Source of the DNA: Gloeocapsopsis dulcis | GTDB lineage: Bacteria > Cyanobacteriota > Cyanobacteriia > Cyanobacteriales > Chroococcidiopsidaceae | Direction: 5' to 3' | NCBI RefSeq assembly: GCF_032163395.1 | Contig: NZ_CP119968.1 | Coordinates: forward strand, 1,039,501-1,103,500 | Length of the DNA stretch: 64,000 nt | Shown here: positions 58,603 to 64,000 of the stretch, piece after piece | Position numbering within the stretch: position 1 is the stretch's first letter | Layout: each line of letters begins with the position of its first letter | Notes under the pieces: generated by a model | Seen by the model: only the letters and a program-made list of their open reading frames with translations | Databases searched by the model: none | What the model was told of the DNA's origin: nothing | Made by a program: the position numbers and the translations under genes

Positions 58603-59118
58603 TTACGTATTCTGATGACTTACGGAGATGGCGATAACGATCGCAATCAGACTCACAAGGGCAAATCCTGCACGCACCACATGGGAGTACTCCCATTGGT
58701 TACGCAAATCTGTCCAGTCCACTGGACGAGTTTCGCTAGACTGATTCGCTCCAAATGAGAAAAAGCCCGCACTAAATTTATTGAGGGTTTCGCCTTCAAG
58801 CCAGAACTGATTCACTGGATGCGTTAAGAGCCAGTACACGGCTTGCATCCCGACCAGTCCGAGTAATGCCACCAATGTCAGCCAGAATTCTGCACTTCTC
58901 CAAGGTGTAAAGAACAACAGGATTAGGGTTGCAATTAAGGCACCAAACTCACCAACCCCTCCACCAATCGTAAAGCCTGGATAATAGATGGGCTGCATAG
59001 CAAAATACACTTCCTTTGTCAGCCGCATTTTCCCAGGCAACTCAAGGGCATGGGCAAGTGCCATCGCCATCGCCACAGCAATGAGGATTGCGCTCAGAAT
59101 TTGTAGAACATTGAACAT
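58603..59118 (-). CDS. DUF1772-like four-span membrane protein, copy 1
   Basis: The 171-residue protein has four hydrophobic spans, with AHALELPGKMRL in the first loop and NQWEYSHVVRAG before the last span. These positions are shared with the neighbour at 59176 (CHALELPAKMQY, NQWEYSHLARFF), so they are tandem paralogs. The family resembles DUF1772/anthrone-oxygenase-like proteins, of unknown role in bacteria. The pair is controlled probably by the MarR gene to the right. Confidence 0.7.
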   Translation of the reverse strand: MFNVLQILSAILIAVAMAMALAHALELPGKMRLTKEVYFAMQPIYYPGFTIGGGVGEFGALIATLILLFFTPWRSAEFWLTLVALLGLVGMQAVYWLLTHPVNQFWLEGETLNKFSAGFFSFGANQSSETRPVDWTDLRNQWEYSHVVRAGFALVSLIAIVIAISVSHQNT

Positions 59119-59175
59119 TAGTTATCCCTCCTCGCCAATCATTGATGGTTGATCTTGGATTCCTTCGCATGAAAA

Positions 59176-59697
59176 TCAATCTTTCAAGACCGCATAGGGC
59201 TGTTGAACTTGATCTTGCAAATACCGTGCAGGTGTCTCAACTAGAACAGAAAGCACCAGCGCACTGAATGCGGCTAAATGGCAGAAAAAACGTGCCAGAT
59301 GCGAATATTCCCACTGGTTGCGAATTTGTTCCCAGTTTGTCGGAATCGATTCTGGTGTAGCACTGCGAAAGACGACGTTTGCGGGTTCTGTGAAAGCAAA
59401 GAAGATGACTGGAAATGCCAGCAGCATAAACGCGATCGCCACCAATGTCAGTTGAAATGCTGAGCGACGCTTGCGGACGAGGATAGCCAAAGCGATCGCG
59501 GCAAGCGGTGCACCAAATTCAATGAATGCCCCAATATTGGGAGGTCCAAACGCCACATAGAGGCTGTTTTGAATTGCAATGTATTGTGACGCAGAGTACT
59601 GCATTTTTGCTGGGAGTTCTAGTGCGTGACAAAATGCCATCCCCGTAACCAGAGCAGACAGAATAATGGTGATGAAATGCCAACTTTTCACAAGCAT
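59176..59697 (-). CDS. DUF1772-like four-span membrane protein, copy 2
   Basis: A 173-residue paralog of the previous gene, 57 bases upstream and in the same direction. It keeps the LELPAKM, EFGAPLAA and NQWEYSHLAR signatures. Its start lies at the edge of the divergent intergenic region with the MarR gene, which contains the repeated TGACAATTA operator. No catalytic residues are known. Confidence 0.7.
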   Translation of the reverse strand: MLVKSWHFITIILSALVTGMAFCHALELPAKMQYSASQYIAIQNSLYVAFGPPNIGAFIEFGAPLAAIALAILVRKRRSAFQLTLVAIAFMLLAFPVIFFAFTEPANVVFRSATPESIPTNWEQIRNQWEYSHLARFFCHLAAFSALVLSVLVETPARYLQDQVQQPYAVLKD

Positions 59698-59766
59698 TGC
59701 GATTCCTCCTAAATGAGGCTCTCTGCCAGTTGAATGGCATGGCTTAATTCAGCCATAATTGAAGTA

Positions 59767-59801
59767 TGACAATTAATAGTCGAAGTGACAATTATTTGTC
59801 A
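59767..59801. promoter_or_regulatory. Likely operator of the divergent MarR regulator
   Basis: TGACAATTA occurs at 59767 and again at 59786, the second inside the near-palindrome TGACAATTATTTGTCA. It lies in the 140-base gap between the DUF1772-like genes and marR, the usual place for a MarR operator controlling both sides. Confidence 0.55.
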
Positions 59802-59837
59802 ACTAAGAATTATCAACTTTTGTGATGAATAACGCTG

Positions 59838-60305
59838 ATGACAAGACAGGCAGTCAATAGAACTCTTGCAGGACAGGCGATCGAAGACTTAATCGTTGAA
59901 ATTGTGGCAACCTTTTTTCTACTGCGGGCGGAAGGAATGCGAATAGGAGTGGTTTCACCATCAGGAGAGGGCTACTGGAGTGTTTTGCGAATTCTCAAGA
60001 TGAATGGCGCTCAAACTGTGCCGCAGATTGCCCGATATCGTTACGTGCCCCGCCAGAGTATTCAAAAACTCGCCAACGAAATGCTAGAGGATGGGGTAAT
60101 TGAGTTGGTGAATAATCCCGCCCACAAGCGATCAAAACTCTTGCGCCTCACACCGAAGGGAGATGCCGTTTTTCAAGAATTGAGCGATCGCATTGCCACA
60201 CTCTCTGAAACCCTAGCAGAACAGGGAGATGCAGCCCAGTTACAAAATGCAGTCGGTGTTGTCAAACATTTGCACGCACAACTCAGAGCAATGTTGAATC
60301 AGTAG
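59838..60305 (+). CDS. MarR-family transcriptional regulator
   Basis: A 155-residue winged-helix protein with YWSVLRILKMNGAQTVPQIA, YVPRQSIQKLANEMLEDGVI and the wing HKRSKLLRLTPKG. It is divergent from the two DUF1772-like genes with a repeated operator between, so it most likely represses them and itself, perhaps in response to a phenolic or lipophilic compound (inference). Confidence 0.87.
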   Translation: MTRQAVNRTLAGQAIEDLIVEIVATFFLLRAEGMRIGVVSPSGEGYWSVLRILKMNGAQTVPQIARYRYVPRQSIQKLANEMLEDGVIELVNNPAHKRSKLLRLTPKGDAVFQELSDRIATLSETLAEQGDAAQLQNAVGVVKHLHAQLRAMLNQ

Positions 60306-60366
60306 GTTATATACTATTCCTATTGCCTTGCAATCGGACGAGTGTAAGAGCAATCACTCATTGTAG

Positions 60367-60552
60367 CACTCTGTATCTGTATATATCGGACGTGCAGTGA
60401 CTAATCTAGCTGGCGATCCAAAGGTGGCTCGTTGGAACGAGCAATCGCTATCAAGTGGTCAGCTAGCGCAGATTTACGGCTTTACGGATCTAGATGGTTC
60501 TCAGCCCGATGCTTTCCCAATTTTCATGGCTGAACTACTCCATAAATCTTAA
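60367..60552 (+). pseudogene. Short-chain dehydrogenase C-terminal remnant
   Basis: An open stretch from after a TAG at 60364 encodes YIGRAVTNLAGDPKV, LSSGQLAQIYGFTDLDGSQP and ends HKS-stop. This is the usual C-terminus of SDR oxidoreductases of the plant-like type. The NAD-binding Rossmann part is missing, so only a fragment remains. Confidence 0.6.
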
Positions 60553-60579
60553 GTTGCCAAGTTAATTAAGTTACTAAGC

Positions 60580-61093
60580 TTAGGTTTTGCGAGTTGCACA
60601 CTCATGCAATGAGAAAGCTTTCAGTGCTGCTAGCCAAGCCGTTAACACAATGATGTGACGGAAATGATTGAGATTTGCCCACTGCAACGCTGTCGATACA
60701 GCCTCCGCTTCAGGCAGGGCTTCGTTCATCAATTTAACCATGGTCGGCACTAGGAAAAGGAAATATCCGATCAATCGCCGCCACCCCAACCGCACACAGC
60801 CACCAGTGCCGCAATTTGCCTCGGTGATTCCAGGTGGCGATCGCATTTCCTAGGGTTAGCACTGTCAGCGGCACCGTCGTGACATAAACCCAAAACCTCA
60901 GCCCTGTATTTACCTGACGGGCTGCTTCCGCATTCCACTGATAGCCGATCGGTAATGCCATCAACCATTGCGGCAATTCGATTCTTGCTTCATAAAGCCC
61001 AGCACCTAGTGCAATGCCAAGATTGATCGCAAATAACCACAGCAAAATTTGAGATAACGACGGCTGCTCCATCTGTGCAGATTGTGGAGGCAT
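60580..61093 (-). pseudogene. DUF1772-like membrane protein with frameshift, third copy
   Basis: On the minus strand one frame (from 61093) gives a membrane protein up to HRGKLRHWWLCAVGVAAIDR, and another continues IGYFLFLVPTMVKLMN ... NHFRHIIVLTAWLAALKAF to 60580. The two join near 60780, so one small insertion or deletion has broken a third DUF1772-like gene. The composite length of about 165 residues matches the intact family members. Confidence 0.6.
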
Positions 61094-61173
61094 GGCGCTC
61101 GTATGGATTCGTTGTCTTTGCTGGATTGTTTAGCCTGCTAGCGTTTCAACCTCGTCACTATGCAGGTGTTAGC
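61075..61173 (+). pseudogene. Membrane-protein fragment
   Basis: A short open stretch (SVQIVEAWRSYGFVVFAGLF ... RHYAGV) looks like one hydrophobic helix of a membrane protein. There is no start or stop and no recognised family. It may be a relic. Confidence 0.3.
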
Positions 61174-61366
61174 GATCCTGGGAGAACCGATCGCTACTCA
61201 ACAATCCGTACAAACCGGAGTCTGAGACTTTATCGTTGACGCTCCATCGTTTCCGCAGCAAACCTTCCTGAACAAAACCTAGCCGTTCCAAGCTTCTCGC
61301 TGATGAAACATTACGTGGATCGATTTCTGCCTCAAGGCGATGGAGATCTAATTCAGCTTGACTGAA
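61169..61366 (-). pseudogene. GNAT acetyltransferase C-terminal remnant
   Basis: On the minus strand the frame gives LDLHRLEAEIDPRNVSSARS, LERLGFVQEGLLRKRW and SDSGLYGLL, ending at a TAA. That is the C-terminal half of RimJ/RimL-type GNAT acetyltransferases. An in-frame TAA lies just upstream (61367-61369), so it is only a fragment. Confidence 0.6.
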
Positions 61367-61499
61367 TTAAGGATCTGCATAGTGTTGTGTAAATTTCCAA
61401 TTGCATGTCATTGAGGTAGACGAATTCGCTGCCATATTAGATTGGCGATTCTCTCTGCAATCGTGCCCATGCCCACATCGCGAATTCGGTTATTGTGAA

Positions 61500-61647
61500 A
61501 TGCTGCAAAGTACAATCACTCTCACGTTACAGTACTCAGGAATTAGCTGTCATTAATGATTTCATTGCCCAAAACATCACGATCCTGCAAGAGGAGACGA
61601 CGAAGCTACAAGAGATAGCAAACGCGGAAAATTTATCATCCGATTGA
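61500..61647 (+). pseudogene. Possible regulator C-terminal fragment
   Basis: An open stretch ending in TGA at 61645 encodes LSRYSTQELAVINDFIAQNI and ILQEETTKLQEIANAE, helical with acidic and leucine residues. It resembles the final helix of MarR-type regulators, but the match is weak. The rest of the gene is absent. Confidence 0.25.
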
Positions 61648-61682
61648 GCCTTTCAACCCAAGAGATTGCCTATGTTCATGAG

Positions 61683-61750
61683 CCTTGCGAATGGAATTCG
61701 CGGCTATACAAACCAAGTCCGCCTGCGCGGACTAACGAAAAATCGAGGTT
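61683..61750. repeat. Dispersed intergenic repeat
   Basis: GCGAATGGAATTCGCGGCTA followed by AGTCCGCCTGCGCGGACT, each containing a palindrome. The unit resembles the copy at 28608-28720. It is probably a member of a dispersed family in this genome. Confidence 0.5.
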
Positions 61751-62374
61751 TTTGTAACCTTAAGCAGGTTTTGTCTGATTAGCTGCGGTTTCAACTGCTA
61801 AGTGCAAGATGTGAACTCAGTAGACTTTTAAAAAATATCGTTATTATCTTCTGACCCCCACTATAGTATTGGGATAAACACCTATTGTTACTGAAACATC
61901 CAGCAATTTATCAATAGGCAAACAAGATTAAATTAAACGAAGAGCGCTACACTACACTGCGTTTCGTTCAGAATGACATCCATGATTTTTTGATTCATGC
62001 AGGAGTTCGATTCAGTAGAACACTGAGAAATACAATAGGCAAGTTTTATAAACAGCCGCAGATTTACCGAAAAAATAAATATCTTTATAAAGCATAAAAG
62101 TCGTATTTACACTAATGATGAACTTGGGTTGCATTGAATAGGATATACCCATAGATGAGGTTCTTCAATTAGTCTTCATTCTGCTCAAATAAAAACCAAT
62201 TAGTTTTTAGTAAGTCTTTACAAAGATTACCGAAATACTTAATTCATTTTTTGAATCTATCTTCGATTGAGAATCAAAGATTCAAGAAAAATACTGTGCA
62301 GACATAAAAACTAAAGAAAAAGCTTATTAGAAAGTTCAACTTGTTTTCTTATAAAAATAGCTACGTATAGAAAG
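61751..62374. other. Gene-free region upstream of the beta-helix gene
   Basis: About 620 bases, AT-rich, without a supported gene. A GTTCGATTC-like string near 62010 is not part of a tRNA. The right end presumably contains the promoter of the secreted beta-helix protein. Confidence 0.5.
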
Positions 62375-64000
62375 ATGAATAACAAAATTACCTGGCAATC
62401 AATCAAAACTCTCGTACTTACCAAAGGATTATTAGCAACATTATTAATTGCTCCTGGAGTAGCTTCGGCAAATACTAATATCTCTGTTCCTGATCTTAAG
62501 ACTACTAATTACGCAATCCCCACCGATGCTTATTTTGTCTCCCCAGATGGACAAGATACAAATACTGGTAGAACTATTAACTCTCCTTTGTCAGTTGAAA
62601 AAGCGCTAGCAACTGCTCCTAGTGGTGCAACAATTGTATTTCGTGGTGGGATATATCGCGGTGTAGAAGCTAATGTTCCTAAAACGTTGACCTTGCAAGC
62701 CTACCCAAATGAGAAACCTTGGATTAAAGGCAGTGTTGTTGTAAATGAATGGGTGAAAGAAGGTAGTATTTGGCGCAAAGATGGCTGGAATTATTCATTT
62801 CCTTCTAAAGTCCAGCGTGCATCTATTGACCCGAAATACCCATTAGCAGGTGTACGGGACATGGTTTTTATTAATAACGTTGGACTGCAGCAAGTAGCAA
62901 GCAGATCTCAAGTTGTTCCTGGAACCTTTTATGTTGATGCTGCTAATAAGAAACTCTATATTGGTAGCGATCCTGCAGGTAAAACTGTTGAATCCACAGC
63001 AAAAGAATCTGCCTTTACTGTCCTCAACAATGGCTCTAATACAGTCATCAGAGGATTGGGCATCACACACTATGCTGACAATGCGATTAGTATTAGAAGA
63101 CCAAACATCACACTAGAAAATAATACGCTCACTTGGAATGGTCTTAATGGAGTTTTGCTTACTAATACAGATGCCGTATTGCGGGGCAACATCCTGAGCT
63201 ACAACGGACGCCAGGGCGTCGCTGGTGTTCGTGCTGACCGGATGCTCTTAGAAAATAACGTTGTGAGTTACAACAACATTGAAAATTTTGCTAAACATTG
63301 GGGGTCAGCAGGAATTAAAACTATTTGGACTGATGGCTTGGTATGGCGTGGCAATCTCGTAGAGAATAACAACTCTATCGGGATGTGGATTGATGAATCT
63401 ACGACAAACTCGACCGTTGTTAATAATGTCATTCGCAACAATGACGGTAATGGTATTTCGATGGAAATTTCGCACAAGGCAATTATTGCCTCAAACGTTA
63501 TCTACGGTAATGCACCTGCAGGTATCATCGTACTTAACTCTTCAAGTGCACGCATTTACAACAACACGCTGGCACGCAACCATGCCAACCTCTTAATTAA
63601 AGAAACGCCACGAAACAATACAAAATTAGCTGAGATTGCCGAGGGGATTGCTTGGATTACACGGAATACTGTTGTCAAAAATAATATTTTATGGGGTTCT
63701 AGCGGTCCTACATACTTTGCTCCTAGCTGTGAACTAAAAGAGCAATCAAAACAAATGATCCCTGTTACTAATTACAATGCTTACTATCGTCCAGCAGTAG
63801 CTGAACCAGTAAACTTTGTCACCTGGGGATTAGGTGGCAGCCAGTGCTCTCAAGGATTCCGGACTCTTGCTAGCTTCGTCTCAGCCACAGGGCTAGAGTC
63901 TAATGGATTAGAAGTCACAAATAGTACCGATCCATTTTTTGTCAGTGCAGAAACTAATGATTATCGCTTAAAGTTGGATAGCCCTGCTATTGGACGTGGT
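62375..64000 (+). CDS. Secreted right-handed beta-helix protein, 3' partial
   Basis: ATG 62375 opens a frame with no stop up to the right edge (542 codons visible). A signal peptide (LLATLLIAPGVASA) is followed by a short domain with YFVSPDGQDTNTGR and then many parallel beta-helix coils in which asparagines stack (NTVIRGLGI, LENNTLTWNG, LENNVVSYNN, NNVIRNNDGN, NNTLARNH). This is the fold of pectate-lyase-like and other polysaccharide-active exported proteins. Catalytic residues are not assignable and the C-terminus is missing. Confidence 0.8.
   Translation, partial: MNNKITWQSIKTLVLTKGLLATLLIAPGVASANTNISVPDLKTTNYAIPTDAYFVSPDGQDTNTGRTINSPLSVEKALATAPSGATIVFRGGIYRGVEANVPKTLTLQAYPNEKPWIKGSVVVNEWVKEGSIWRKDGWNYSFPSKVQRASIDPKYPLAGVRDMVFINNVGLQQVASRSQVVPGTFYVDAANKKLYIGSDPAGKTVESTAKESAFTVLNNGSNTVIRGLGITHYADNAISIRRPNITLENNTLTWNGLNGVLLTNTDAVLRGNILSYNGRQGVAGVRADRMLLENNVVSYNNIENFAKHWGSAGIKTIWTDGLVWRGNLVENNNSIGMWIDESTTNSTVVNNVIRNNDGNGISMEISHKAIIASNVIYGNAPAGIIVLNSSSARIYNNTLARNHANLLIKETPRNNTKLAEIAEGIAWITRNTVVKNNILWGSSGPTYFAPSCELKEQSKQMIPVTNYNAYYRPAVAEPVNFVTWGLGGSQCSQGFRTLASFVSATGLESNGLEVTNSTDPFFVSAETNDYRLKLDSPAIGRG

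Noticed and set aside
61950-62060. GTTCGATTC string suggesting a tRNA T-loop
   Set aside because: No acceptor stem or anticodon arm can be built around it. No tRNA was recognised anywhere in the window.

Overview
The window is chromosomal DNA of a cyanobacterium. The evidence is the very frequent HIP1 octamer GCGATCGC, the KaiB-fold clock kinase SasA, a group 2 RpoD-type sigma factor, cyanobacterial/plant families such as DUF3386 and DUF760, a cold-type RRM protein, an adenosylcobalamin-dependent ribonucleotide reductase with inteins, and a type I-D CRISPR system. The species cannot be named from sequence alone. Gene content and the many dispersed repeats suggest a large-genome, Chroococcidiopsis/Nostoc-like lineage (inference).

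Layout. Bases 1-10,400 hold a type I-D CRISPR-Cas locus read left to right: cas10d (cut by the left edge), csc2/cas7, csc1/cas5, an unexpected 2-oxoglutarate/Fe(II) oxygenase gene, cas6, cas4, cas1, cas2, a leader, an array of 23 repeats and 22 spacers, then decayed repeats on both sides of a small coiled-coil gene. Bases 10,500-25,000 are core genes: a GH57 glycosidase, Nfu, DUF3386, an SLH lipoprotein, SasA, a Nudix hydrolase, DUF760, a sigma factor, CarB, Dps and a thioredoxin-like 2Fe-2S protein. Bases 25,000-34,500 hold a rhodanese with a divergent LuxR-type regulator, a BrnT/BrnA toxin-antitoxin pair whose toxin is broken, a nucleotidyltransferase, an unusual cNMP-binding/AAA+/polyferredoxin fusion, a 30-residue membrane protein candidate, a MarR-pirin-WrbA stress group with matching palindromic operators, and a TPR protein. 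Bases 34,500-56,000 carry an EF-G-like GTPase, a C-terminal processing protease, IspG, an RRM protein, class II ribonucleotide reductase with two inteins, Uma2 proteins (one frameshifted), CysE, PurH, a FosA-like enzyme, GalU and LeuS.

Bases 56,000-62,400 are a decayed accessory zone: transposase remnants, a TpsB/ShlB transporter gene broken by a stop codon and cut by an IS1-family element, a MarR-controlled group of DUF1772-like membrane proteins (two intact, one frameshifted), and short fragments of SDR, GNAT and regulator genes. The right edge cuts a secreted right-handed beta-helix protein.

Working together: the cas genes form one tightly spaced operon ending at the leader-proximal end of the array. 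The MarR-pirin-WrbA group looks like a redox/quinone stress unit with two near-identical operators. The MarR/DUF1772 group has its own repeated operator in the divergent gap. The most noteworthy items are the oxygenase embedded in the I-D operon, the polyferredoxin fused to a degenerate sigma-54-type ATPase domain, the two inteins (one with Gly instead of the penultimate His), and the toxin inactivated beside an intact antitoxin.
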